From positions 25,450,501 to 25,514,500 of the forward strand of contig NC_081412.1 of assembly GCF_030272615.1 (NCBI RefSeq): a stretch of 64,000 bases of DNA, read 5' to 3'. The number at the start of each line of letters is the position of its first letter. Within the stretch, counting starts at the first letter, position 1. Origin of the DNA: Cryptomeria japonica. Taxonomy: Eukaryota > Streptophyta > Pinopsida > Cupressales > Cupressaceae. The translations under genes were made by a program, and so were the position numbers. Shown here in pieces: positions 35,772 through 46,989 of the stretch. The notes beneath the pieces are model-generated. The model was not told the origin of the DNA and did not search any database. It was given only the letters and a program-made list of their open reading frames with translations.

Positions 35772-35960
35772 AATTTTTGTATTTCACACTTCTATAGAGA
35801 AGGAAATATATTGGTAGGTTGACTCACTAATTTGGAAATCGATATGTTGAGGGAGGAAGAGGATATCAACTTGAGTGAATGATTGCACAAGTGGGAGGTG
35901 GAGGTTTTGTGGGATCAAAAAATAAAATTAAATGGGTAAAATGCTTGCATAGAGTGAGCA
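35772..35960 (+). pseudogene. LINE-type RNase H domain, C-terminal part
   Basis: It continues the domain interrupted at 29223. ISHFYREGN, then LTNLEIDML, matches the histidine-containing end of the RNase H fold in plant LINEs (SHIYREGN-like). It directly follows the right LTR, which confirms that the LTR element landed inside this LINE copy. Confidence 0.7.
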
Positions 35961-36950
35961 TTAAATGGGAAATAGTATTGGATGGCCTTTGGATACAATG
36001 ACAATAGGACAATAAAGAAAGAATTTTGACATCAAATAGTAGGGCATACCATAATTGACCATAGAGAGCATAGGGACCACCATTTCTCTACAATCCAATA
36101 TTAGGCAAATGATTTTCTAGAGATTAATTTTAGATGCTTGACTCAAACTCATCTTCAATTATCAAATAAACATGTTTCTACAAGCCATCAAAATGGTAAT
36201 CAATTAAGAGGTCTTAAAGCTAGACTAAAAATACAAGAAAGACTTGGAGGTGGTCTTGCTTTTCTTAGCTTGGTTGTTAAAAACGAAGGAGATAGAAGTG
36301 ACTTGACACATGATGAAGAGTCTGGTAAAAGCCAAATGGAGTAGGTGTGTCTAGAGGAGGTTTGAAACCTTAGGGAAGACATTAGTTGAGATTTCATTAC
36401 CATTTTGATGATCCTTTGGTCCCTTTCCTAGTCTAAGGAATGAGGATGAATGAAGACACATATCAAGCAATGATCAAGATAGCCAGGGTCAAAAGCCTTG
36501 CTAACTTTGATCTCTAAAATGTACCTTATCAAATGAATGCATGAAAAGGCTTATTAATTCAGTCATCAAGAACAGTTGGTTTCTTTTAACTTCTTCAAGT
36601 TTTCCTTCTTCCTCCCTTCTGAAAGGTAATATGAGGTCATCAGAGCTATGGCACCCACATATGTGTCGTGTTATTCAATCTTCAACGTAAGCCTAAATTA
36701 TTGAAGATCATATTCATGAAAAGCAAGCTCAAATAATTGAAAGTAATTAGGTAATTAGTTTGCCTTTGTGTGGCCGAGGACTTGGTTAAACATTGCAATT
36801 GGTGCTTTATCCTCAGATCCCGTTCTGTGGCTTAAAAAGTTCCCGGCCATTCATTGCATTATCGTGTAAATTTTTTTTTTTTAAAGAGATAAAAGAAAAG
36901 AAAATGAAGACAAGGATTGGTGGCTTAGATTCATGGGCTTGGAGATTGGG
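35961..36950. other. RCA upstream region, no gene
   Basis: A 68-codon ORF (36138-36344) has no recognisable domain and is probably chance. The last 200 bp before the TATA box contain a CAATTGG (about 36796), TTTATCCTC (about 36807, a GATA/I-box-like word reversed) and AGATAAAAG (36886). Such light-response words are common by chance, so their role here is inference. Confidence 0.4.
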
Positions 36951-36958
36951 TCTGTTGC

Positions 36959-36964
36959 TATAAA
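36959..36964 (+). promoter_or_regulatory. TATA box of RCA
   Basis: TATAAA at 36959-36964 lies 124 bp before the RCA start codon. Transcription would then begin near 36990, leaving an untranslated leader of about 100 bases. Confidence 0.65.
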
Positions 36965-37087
36965 GAGACTGAAATTCCATCCCTATACATCTCGTGGATG
37001 GTCTTCAGTGATTCAGAGATTGCATTTATCTTCAACAACTCGTAGGTCTGCACTTCCTGTAAAGGAAGAAACAGGAAAGAGCGCACC

Positions 37088-40000
37088 ATGGCCACTTCTG
37101 TAGCTGCTGTTGGTTCCATCAATATGACCCAGGTTAAGTTCATTATTTCAAAATTTTCTATGTTTTGCAGCAACCCAGTTTGTATATATGCATTTTGAAG
37201 CAATCCAGTTCCCCTGAATATTTGTTTTAATTGATTTTTTTTTTCATTCAATAGATTCATGTTGCATCGACCCAATTCACTATAATATGTCCATTATAAC
37301 ATCTCTTTATGGATTTTACACCAACCCAACATGCCTCTGTGTATTTTTAAGCAGTTCAAATTGGTCCTGTTTTAGTGGAGTCGTGTAATGCACCAATCTA
37401 GTTCATTGTGGTATGTCTACCGCTACATCTCTTTGTATGGTCCGCATCAACTCATTTGCATTTGAAGTAACCCAGTTCACCACTCTGAATTTTGGAGTAA
37501 CCCAATCCATTATAGCATGTTCATTTAAGGTAATTCATTCTATATGGCATAATATACAGGACCCAAGTCCTCCCCACCACATGTAGCAAGGACAATTGGA
37601 GGTAGGGATCATAGTTGTAAAAGTATATCTGTAAATCATGTAACCATATAGTTGAAGTTTAACTATGTTTAATCTATATAAGCCCATGTGCAATTTATGT
37701 TTCTATCTGAAAATAATCCATGTTCTGTGTCAACCCAATTCATTATAATCTAGGTTAAATAACCATAGAACATCTAGAGGTATAGGTGGACCTTAATGTA
37801 ATGTATGTGTTCACCACCCAATGAAGGGTGTGTGCAGTCATGAACACTTGAGGCTAGAATCTAACTTATGACAATGGGTATGCTCAACTTATAATCATCT
37901 ATAGGCCCATTCCTAAGCTCAGGTTCAATATACCCAAACCCATTAGTGTTCAATTTGTGTGACTCTGTTACCAGAAACGGGATGGTACCCTGCCATTTCC
38001 CGTTTCAACGGATGAAACCTGTTTCAACCTTCGAGAAACCGGTTTCTCAGCGGTGCCAGAAATTTAAGAATGTTTTTCTTTACTTTTTCTAAATATTCAT
38101 CTAAAATTTCTGCAGAGTGCAGATTTTTTAACTCTTTTTTTCTAAGTTTTTCAAAATGTTCATCAAACAATGTGGATTTTTCAACTTTCTAAATATTCAC
38201 GGGAGTTGGGCGTTTGATTTTTGAAGAGTTTTTTCTAAAAAAAATTCAGAAATTATGAAGTAAATTCTATAAGTTATTTTAAGTAAAAAAGATACTATAA
38301 TTTTGGTTTTTTTTAAAAGTAATTTACATAATATAAGTTGTTTTAGAAATAAATATTTTATACAAGTTTACTTGTAATTAGAATGTATTTTAGGAATTTA
38401 AATTTTCCGTTTCTGGTTGGGTTTCCGTTTTGTTTCTCGTTTCTCATTTCTGACAACATAGGTATTGGACTATAAATTATAAATTATGACAATGGGTATG
38501 CTCAACTTGTAATCATCTAAAGGCCCATTCCTAAACTCAGGCTCAGTATACTCAAGCCCATTAGTGTTCAATCTGTATATTGGACTGTACTGTAAATTAC
38601 TCATATGATGCATGAATTTCATCAGCATAAAATCAATTTGTCGTGACAATTTTTGTTTCTTAGTGCTCTTCACAGACCATGGCATTGTCAAGCAGTGGCC
38701 AGGTATCATGCCCAAAGACTTTGGGTTCAAGTTACTCCTCCTTCTTTGGCTCTAGTGTTAGAAAGTCCTCTTCAAATCCAATGAGACATGGAAAGCCCAA
38801 TAACAACTTCAAAGTTTGCGCTGAGATAGACGAGAAAAAGCAAACTGATAAGGACAAGTGGAAGGGGCTCGCCTATGATATTTCAGATGACCAGCAGGAT
38901 ATCACTCGAGGAAAGGGACTGGTTGACAGCCTCTTTCAGGCTCCCATGGGAGATGGTACCCACCATGCTGTTTTGAGCTCCTATGAATATCTCAGCACTG
39001 CCCAACGCACGTAAGTTTCTACACTGCAAAATCAATTATTTGTGCTTACATATCAGTCATAAATGTTATGGTGTCAATTTTCTTGGGTGGTACATCGTCT
39101 AATATCAACTAGGTGAAATTCATAATCATATATAGAGATAGAAATGCTGGATGAGTGGACACAAAAACATTGGGAATGTGCCCGCCCATTCCCACATTTC
39201 AGACATATTTTTATACATACACCTTTTGCTATAATCTGACAGTGCTAATTTGATCCTATAAACAGACTTTTATGGGACAACACTAAGGATGGGTATTACA
39301 TTGCTCCTGCTTTCATGGATAAGTTGGTTGTTCATATTGCCAAGAACTTCATGAGTTTGCCAACCATAAAGGTAATAGAGATTTGAATCATTTTTTTGGA
39401 TTCAAGAACCGTGATTAAATTCTTTGGACAATCTATTTTGCTATTATTTATGATGTATGTGTCTTATTTATTTCAGATTCCTCTCATTTTGGGTATATGG
39501 GGAGGCAAGGGTCAAGGAAAATCGTTCCAATGTGAGCTTGTTTTTTCAAAGCTGGGGATTAAGTGAGTCAACTTTTCCTTCCCTTTGGATCACGATGTTT
39601 GCGCAAAGCTTTGTTTATAGTTCATCAATGAATTTCTGCATGAATTTGAGGATAGTGACGTCTTATAATTTCTTCCATAGGGAGTTGCATAGAGTCGTTT
39701 TAATGGAAATCAGTCTTGGATTGGACAATTGAGTTTGCTTCTAGGTTTTATTAGATTTTTGCATCTAAAATGGGGATTGTGTTTAGTTTTTTCAATTTGA
39801 GAGAAAGATTGCGCATAACACACAAGGTATGTAAATCATAAGTTCTGTCCCTGTGAAGAGTAATTTGTGTTTAAATGTGAATTTTTCTTTTATGATTTGT
39901 ATACAGTCCAATCATGATGAGTGCGGGAGAGCTTGAAAGTGGAAACGCGGGAGAGCCTGCAAAGCTAATTAGGCAAAGATACCGTGAAGCAGCGGATATG

Positions 40001-41436
40001 ATTAAGAAAGGGAAGATGTGCGTCCTCTTCATCAATGATCTTGATGCAGGGGCGGGAAGAATGGGAGGCACAACTCAGTATACAGTGAACAATCAAATGG
40101 TGAATGCCACACTCATGAACATTGCAGATAATCCCACTAGCGTTCAGCTACCTGGCATGTACAACAAGGAAGACAATCCCCGTGTTCCCATTGTTGTGAC
40201 AGGAAATGACTTTTCAACTCTGTATGCCCCATTGATTCGTGATGGTCGTATGGAGAAGTTCTATTGGGCTCCAACCAGGGAAGACAGAATTGGAGTCTGC
40301 AATGGAATTTTCTCCTCAGACAATGTTTCTGAAGAGGCCGTTGCCACGATTGTGGATTCTTTCCCTGGCCAGTCAATTGGTAAGTGTACTCATAACAGCT
40401 TTTGCCAAAATCTACAAGTAAATTTTTTCCCCCAAGTGTCTAGTATTGCAAGAAGGACGAATTCAGTGTTTGGCCTAAAATGTTTTCCTTGTGTACATAA
40501 CCTGGCTAATCCCAATTTCTACTTGAACTAAATGGTAGTAACTAGTTACAGTTATACCCAAAAGTCTGTAAATTTATGCGAAATAGTCAACATGTACTAA
40601 GTCTGATTTGAACCGACTGTTGCAGATTTCTTTGGTGCCATAAGAGCGAGGGTATATGATGATGAGGTGAGAAAGTGGATATCAGAAGTTGGGGTAGAGA
40701 GCATTGGGAAGAAGCTAGTCAACTCAAGGGATGGTCCTCCAACCTTCCAGAAGCCTACAATGACACTCGAGAAACTTCTTGAGTATGGAAACATGTTAGT
40801 TAAAGAGCAAGAGAATGTGAAACGCGTGCAATTGGCTGATAAGTACATGTCTCAAGCTGCTCTTGGGGACGCTAATGAGGATGCCATTAAAAGTGGTGCC
40901 TTCTATGGTCGGTAATTTCATTTTCCATTTTCCAAGAATCTGTGACCTAAACATGAATCGTTGCTTGTACTAATAGAAGCAACAATTTCAATAAAAAAAA
41001 GTACTTTGTATTGATAAGCTTCAATGACTAAGTTGTTTAAGAGATTTGGGTTGGTACAATGAATCAATGATAGATTTTTCTATCTGAGTATATTATCCAA
41101 TGTACTTTGATCTTACGGTAAATCCTTGAGAATGTGCCTATGGTGCTTGATAAGAGCAACAGATGACATGCCCTTTACTTTTAGGCTTCTAGGCCAACAT
41201 CACTTAAAACAATAATATTACTGTTAAAGAATTTGTATGTAGCTCAAACTTGAGGAGCTGTGCAAACAGAGAGTCAGAAATAGATGAATGTTGCTTTTGT
41301 TGTGGTAATTGCAGGTAAGGCTGCACAGCAAGTGAACTTACCCGTCCCTGAAGGTTGCACAGACCCAAATGCAGAAAATTTCGACCCAACAGCAAGAAGT
41401 GACAATGGAACCTGTGTGTACAACTTCCAGGAGTAA
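37088..41436 (+). CDS. RCA: Rubisco activase, chloroplast AAA+ ATPase, seven coding exons
   Basis: It uses ATP to remove inhibitory sugar phosphates from Rubisco in the chloroplast stroma. Coding exons: 37088-37132, 38676-39010, 39266-39371, 39477-39562, 39907-40379, 40626-40907 and 41315-41436; all introns are GT-AG and all joins keep frame, giving 482 aa (alpha form). Residues 1 to about 63 are a Ser-rich transit peptide ending KVCA. Walker A is GGKGQGKS (171-178), Walker [12 protein letters not shown] (229-239), sensor-1 Asn 291 (TGND), and candidate arginine fingers R302 and R305 (IRDGRM). The C-terminal extension has Cys457 and Cys476, 19 residues apart like the redox pair of the Arabidopsis alpha form. 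No stop or frameshift interrupts it; I regard it as functional. The start is chosen because it opens a standard transit peptide after a TATA box. Confidence 0.96.
37133..38675 (+). other. RCA: RCA intron 1 with degenerate repeats, a duplication and an insertion
   Basis: This 1543-bp intron splits the transit peptide after codon 15. From about 37155 to 37540 a drifted word (AACCCAGTTCATTATA-like, followed by ATGT) recurs seven or more times. A segment of about 100 bp (37866-37965) is repeated at 38482-38590. A 493-bp insertion (37966-38458) sits inside the first copy. Confidence 0.8.
37966..38458. mobile_element. Unclassified 493-bp insertion with inverted ends in RCA intron 1
   Basis: The left end is TGTTACCAGAAACGGGA and the inverted right end TGTTGTCAGAAATGAGA: 13 of 17 match and all four differences are transitions. 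No clear target duplication is visible. The TG...CA-type ends would also fit a small LTR-like element. The interior is non-coding and T-rich with several GTTTC/GAAAC words near both ends. Confidence 0.5.
40904..40915 (+). promoter_or_regulatory. RCA: Twin 5' splice donors of RCA exon 6 (alpha/beta switch)
   Basis: The sequence TTCTATGGTCGGTAATTT offers a donor after 40907 (GTCGGT) and another after 40911 (GTAATT). Joined to exon 7 at 41315, the first gives FYGK and the 482-aa alpha form. The second gives FYGR then TAA, a 444-aa beta form without the redox cysteines. Retaining the intron gives the same beta end (stop 40913-40915). An AATAAA at 40990-40995 inside the intron could serve a retained-intron mRNA. 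Confidence 0.8.
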
Positions 41437-41585
41437 CAAGAACACGCTTTAGCATTAAGGAGACTGAGAAGTGCCGATGAAGTTACTTATTTACCTGGCA
41501 TAGATATACTTAATTGTAAAGCATTAGATGCCACTAGTTACCTAAATGAGGTCCTCATATCAGATAGCATGTCTAGAAGAGGAGA

Positions 41586-41640
41586 ATGTATGTTTGAACT
41601 CTTATTCGACTAGATGTATGTTTGAACTCTTATTCGACTC
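41586..41640 (+). repeat. 28-bp tandem duplication downstream of RCA
   Basis: ATGTATGTTTGAACTCTTAT and the following TCGACTAG are repeated directly (41586-41613, 41614-41640). It lies within the probable 3' untranslated or flanking region. Confidence 0.9.
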
Positions 41641-41833
41641 CAGTTCTTTTAACAATTTGAAGTTGTGGATTCAATGTTTGGGAAGGCGTAAGATTTAATG
41701 TTAAAGGTCTAGTTTCTGTTATTGCATATGTGGAAGTCAGAATCCAAGTCCGGATTGAGTAAATTTCATCTGAATTTACATTTGACAAACACGTTTATGA
41801 ATCTTTATGACTTTTGAGAAGTACTTCCATATT

Positions 41834-42600
41834 AGAGTTCTTAGTTGCTACCATCCGCTATTTTAGATACATTTATGAAAAAACAAATCAGATCTCCATC
41901 AAAAGGCCACCTATAACTTAATATTTGTAAAGGTGAAATTTATATATCCCTACTAATTTCCATTTAGTTTTGGGCTGATTTGGTGGAATGCCTTAATAGA
42001 ATTACATATTGACAAATAGTGTAAGGTTGGGCCCATTCCTCACTTTTACTTATTCTTCATCTTTAGTCTATACGTATCTACTCTTACCTTTTATATATTT
42101 TTTATTTATTACATCCATCATAGTCATATACAAGAAACAACAAAAAAAGTCTAGAGTTCTTAGTTGCTACCATTTTCTTCTACGCCTTATATGTATATAT
42201 ATGAAAAAAGAAATCAGATCTTCACTAGAGGACCATCTCTAGCTTAATATTTGTAATGATGAATTTGAGGTAATTTGAAGTATCCAGTAATCAATTTTTG
42301 GATTCAGATCACCCTTTCTTGGCTCCAACTTGGCAGTAAAGTAAGACCAAGGTAAGGCAGGTTGGACGTTGGGTTGAGTTGTGGGGATACCCCTAGCACA
42401 AAAAAAAATATGTAATAATGAAATTTGCATACCCATGCCAGTTCTCATTTAGTTTTGGTCTACTACGATGGAATGTCTTAATACAATTACATATTGGAAA
42501 ATAGTGCAATTTTGTATAAAATTGGGCTCATTCCTAACTTTCACCCACTCCTCACCCTTAGTTAATTTGTATATATATTTTGTTTATTACATCTAGCAAT
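41834..42600. repeat. Tandem segmental duplication downstream of RCA
   Basis: 41834-42123 and 42153-42600 are diverged copies. Both open AGAGTTCTTAGTTGCTACCA and close TTTATTACATCYA. The second copy is longer mainly because of an insertion at 42267-42411. Confidence 0.85.
42267..42411 (+). mobile_element. SINE-like insertion
   Basis: About 145 bp inserted in the second duplication copy, ending in an A run (42399-42408) and flanked by near-identical 14-15 bp (GTAATGATGAATTT at 42253-42266; GTAATAATGAAATTT at 42412-42426). An A tail and long target duplication are signs of LINE-driven retroposition. I do not see convincing pol III boxes, so the family is unknown. Confidence 0.6.
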
Positions 42601-43700
42601 GCCCTCATATCTAGGCATTCATTTCCTACCTTGAGTTTACATTTTCATGTTTAGAGTTAATTCCATGGCATGTAAAAGTGATCTTGAACCATGTAGAATT
42701 GATCTGAACTTTAAATCTTACAAACTCTCACCTATTTCACTAGCCATCATGAGTTGACTTGGTACATGTTTACATGATTTATTATTGGCTTAGTATTTAA
42801 AGGCATTTGATGTGCATTAATTCTTAATTTAGTATTCATTTGAGAAGTCATATGCATTGAAGAGAAGAATCACTCTTGGAACTCTTCATTTGGAACATTG
42901 AAAGGAATACAATTTTGCATCAATTGAATTTGGGACACTCGCACACTTGATTGTTATCTCCCAAAATTAGCTTAAGCCCATAAAGCAACTAAAATAGGGG
43001 GTTGACTAAGCAGAACATGAACTGTCATGATTCAACAATTTTGTCAAGGTAATTCTAAATACTATCGGTCCTTAATAGTCAGCAATGAGTAGAAATTAAA
43101 TAGAAACATAAATACACAATTCACTAAGTTAGATCCATAGGTTATAGAGAAACCTGTGTAGCAAAAAATTGATCCAAAGCTAGAGATCCAACACATAGAT
43201 TATTTAGTGATTGCTCTAATCTTGAGGCAACTTTCAAAGGAAGGGCATCTATGTCCAATACTAATGCAAATGATTCTAATGTTCCACCATATTTATTTTT
43301 CCATTATAGTTCCCACAAATAAGTGCCCTATCCATTCATATTTAATTTCAAAAAAATATTTATTACCAAATTACCAATTCCTGGTTGTCATTTATTAAAG
43401 CACATTGATTTGTACCTTGTTTATGGCACTTATATATTGAAGCGGCACCTTTTTGAGGCTCCTATACACCACAAAGCAATGCATATGACATAAAAAGTTA
43501 CCTTTGCACCTAAAGTGGTGTCTATCATAGAAAGTCACCTATGCTACCTAAGTAGCACTTGTGTAGGTAAAATTGAATAATACTAAATAATATTATGTCT
43601 TATCATTTCTTTGAGGTTTAAGTGTTTAAATAATATTCTTCGAAGAGTTATCGCCCTCATATAATGCATACTATCTAGTTTTTGGAGGAAGTATTTGCAC
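42601..43700. other. Non-coding spacer, nothing recognised
   Basis: AT-rich; only short chance ORFs. Confidence 0.4.
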
Positions 43701-44403
43701 CGCTAGTAGGTACAGATCCATCTACAATCATGCCATCTACATTCTCGTAAGATTTCTTCACCCGTGTCTTCTGCATGTTTTCCTTTATGTCATTAATGTC
43801 AACCTTATTTTCCAGAGCAGAGGTCTTCTCATTCTTTCATTTGCAGAACCTAACAATGTGTACTGACTTTTTGCAATTATACTAAGTAGGACCTTGTTGC
43901 AGACCACTTTTATTCCTTCTAAAAGCAGATCTGCACTCAGCAACCTTGTGCCCATATTTGTTGTATGCATAGAAATATCCATTGAAATATTGAACATTGC
44001 TACAATAGTTTGTACTCACATATGCATGCATCATTCTACTTTTGCATTCATTCCCCTTATGTCCAAACTTATTGCAAGCATAACATTGATCATTAGATTG
44101 TTGAAATCTGATCTAACTTCTTCATTTGTTAGCTCTATGTCCAAATTTATTGCATGTAAAACACTTACCATTTAAATATGGAGAGTACCTGATTTGACCA
44201 AGAGGAGGCTTCGTGAAGTTCTCCTTGTTCCAGACCTGAGTGAAACCCTTTTGATTTTCATTAGTTTTCTTAGATTCATCTTTGACCTTTTCCTTTCCTT
44301 TCTCATCTTTGTTGGGTGTTTTAGAGCATTCTCCTTTGTCAAATCTGCTAGATAATTTTTTTATAAATTCGGGAAGTTCACAAAATTGTGGTTTTAGCCA
44401 CAA
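43700..44403 (-). pseudogene. Copia gag fragment with four tandem zinc knuckles
   Basis: Read right to left: a basic linker (EFIKKLSSRFDKGE, then KEKVKDESKK), then four CCHC-type knuckles that would bind element RNA. Knuckle 1 is CFTCNKFGH, with a TGA in place of its last Cys (44122-44124). Knuckle 2 is complete (CYACNKFGHKGNEC, about 44085-44040). Knuckle 3 has both first Cys changed to Tyr (YAYNKYGHKVAEC, about 43970-43930). Knuckle 4 lacks its first Cys (YNCKKSVHIVRFC, about 43885-43845). The N-terminal gag and the rest of pol are absent. The knuckle wording matches that of the fragment at 57423-57734, so both come from one family. Confidence 0.8.
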
Positions 44404-44449
44404 TGTGTGAGGTTGAATCTCTCCTAATTGTAAGGGAAGGCTCCCCCTT

Positions 44450-45547
44450 TGCTGACTACTCTCTCTACTTGAAACACAAATTTAACTATGAATCCTATTC
44501 TAAGCTTGGGTGATACATCATCTTATTCTCTCTTTAGAATAGATGTTATTCTCTCCTCTTTTTTTAGGAAGAATTTACAATGTGGAGCAGTAATGATTAA
44601 TATAACTTCAAATTTATGAAGAAATAACTTGGAATATGTAAATGAAAAATACAAATAAAGAAGCAAAGTTTTCGTAAAGGCTCAACGTCTCTTGTTGCTT
44701 CTTTGAGACAGGAAAACAATGTTCAAGCTCAAAGTCTTGTAATCACTATAATCCTATCAACCTTTTACAAATAACTTATGTAACCCACAGTGTGTACTAA
44801 GATAACAAAGGAAAGCACAAAGTCTCTATCTTGATATCCAATTACAATTTTGATATTTTTTTCTTGAAAATAATAAAATGAAGCTCAAAGTCTCCAAATC
44901 ACCACCTTCTTACCAAGATAACAAAGCAAAGCACAAAGTCTTTGAAAGGCTATCTTATTACAATTCAACTAACTTTATTTCAAATTAACAAGATGATGCT
45001 CAAAGTCTTCAAATTATTACATCTTGCACTAATTACTAATTCTATTTAACAAGAGCTGAAATGTAACACAAAATTTACAAACCAACACTTATTCTACTCT
45101 TTAATATTTTCTCAACACAATGCTTTTATTTGATCACAATAAGATTTTATCATAAGACTGATGTAAGAACACTCTCACCATAAATCACAATGAATTCAAC
45201 ACAAAGTCTGAATGACAAAGTTGTCATCTTATTTGATCAAATTTGTAAAACAACAATTATATGAACTCAAAGTGTCACTTTTGCTCTTCACTTCGGTAGA
45301 TTTTCATTTCATAAGATTAAAGATGATAATTACAACAAGCAAACTCATATATATAGGTGAGATGCAATGAGCTAATCTAGGAAAACTATGACTAAATCAA
45401 AGAAGAGTCTTATTTGACATAGAACTCATGCATGTTCTAGATACAAAAAACTTGAATACAAAATGACACTTAAGGTGTCAAAGTCTTATTACAGAAATAC
45501 ACCTACGACTTTTAGAAAATATGACAAATACTAAGTGTCACTAGACA
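44450..45547 (-). repeat. Probable LTR, minus orientation, with internal degenerate repeats
   Basis: The minus strand starts TGTCTAGTGACACTTAG at 45547, after a purine-rich AATGGAG. A TATA box (CACCTATATATATGAG) follows at about 45350. The downstream half repeats a word (AGACTTTGAGC or AGACTTTGTGC) at about 44727, 44815, 44883, 44934, 44999 and 45200. The other end is not fixed, I found no target duplication, and no partner LTR is in the window. Confidence 0.4.
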
Positions 45548-45584
45548 CTCCATTATGATCTTGCTACATGAATTCCTCGAATTT

Positions 45585-46970
45585 CTACAAAACTACCTTA
45601 ATTTGTTCTTGATCTGGTCCTTTGGAGGGGCTTGTGATAACCTTGACCCGAGTGATGGAATCTTTGAGGCTCATGTAGCATTTCTTGTGCTTCTTCAGAA
45701 GAGAAGCCAAATCATCTAGATTCATTTGAATTTTTGTCAACTTATCAATTGAAGATAATGTGAAATATTCTTTGTCCACCTCTTCCCCAATAAGTAAGCC
45801 GAACTCTTTGACAATAACATCTTCATGAAGAGGCTTTTGATTTTCGTCAAGGAATGTACAAGGAAGTGCTGATATCTTTTCAATGATGTCCTTTCCTTTG
45901 TCATTACATTCTCTTTGATCTTTTCTCATATCTTTGACAAGCATTTCTAGAGAATTCATTTGATGCTCCAATACCTCCCTTTGTTCAATATACATATCCC
46001 TTGAAGGCAGTACTCCATTATCAACCAGAACATCTAATTGAAAATCTTCTAACTTCAGCCATGAGTCAAATTTTTTCTCAAATGTCTCTAATTCATTTGA
46101 GAATAGATCTAAATTTTAATCTATCTTAGACTTTACATCTTCTAGATTATTGATTGGAGTAACTGTAGAACATAAGAGATGTGTACCTTGGCTCAATATC
46201 ATGTCCATCCATTCACCAACTAACCTTCCTTGTGAGTTAACATGTTCATCTTGCTTGATGATATGTTCATCAACTGATAAAGTGACTGGTTCAATTACCT
46301 CTAACTATTTTGTTATCTTGATCAAATTATCAGTGAGTTGCTCCGCCTGTTTCTTCAATTTATCCTTCTTGGTCTTCTTTTCATTATAACTTGTCACAAG
46401 ATTGTCAAAAGATGTTTGAGCATCTTCTACTATTCCTTGATGTGTCTGCTTGCCCAAACCAATCCCAGTGATAACATAATTTGTAGGCTGAATTTTATTC
46501 AAATCTATATCCGGGGGAGGAATTGTCATTTCTACATACTTATTCTTTGACTTATCCACCTTTACCCTAGATAAGGTCTTGGCCTTCTTTGTACGCTTAG
46601 GCTTGACAATAATAAACTAATTGAAGTCAAAGTCATCTGGGAAGATGGCTTGCTTCTTCCTCTTAGGGGTATTAGAAACTAACCAAGGTGGCAAAGGTGT
46701 ATCATCTTCTACTTGAGTGGCCAATACTTGAGATGCAAGTTCTTGATTTTGTATACTTGTGGTCACAATAGGATGAGTAGATGTCACAATGGAAGGTGGA
46801 TTTTCAACAGCTAAAACCTTAGGAGGAAGTTCAATTGCTGACCAAAACTTATCAAAATCATCAAGCATAGAAGAAGAAACTTCAGACAAGTTAGGAAGAA
46901 ACATGAGTAACCTTATATTCTTCAAGGGATGTAGTAACATTGGATTAGATATTATTTATACAAGTTCTAT
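45585..46970 (-). pseudogene. Retroelement-associated coiled-coil protein, two stops
   Basis: A reading frame of about 460 codons (46970 to 45585, minus) with stops at about 46303 and 46117. The N-terminal third is Pro/Thr/Val-rich and contains a basic KRKKQ. The middle has IPPPDIDLNKIQPTNYVITG. The rest is Lys/Glu/Asp-rich and helical (KKTKKDKLKKQAEQL, then HQMNSLEMLVKDMRKDQREC), fitting coiled coils. I know no enzyme with this layout. Its place next to a probable LTR suggests an accessory ORF of a retroelement, an inference. Confidence 0.5.
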
Positions 46971-46989
46971 TAGAATGTGATTTGAATTA

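Noticed and set aside
39457-39732. ORFs running across RCA exon-intron borders
   Set aside because: They read the wrong frame or run into introns; the spliced RCA frame explains the conservation.
40913-40915. In-frame TAA at the end of RCA exon 6 as evidence of a pseudogene
   Set aside because: It is the expected end of the short isoform; a donor six bases upstream removes it from the long form, and all other exons are intact.
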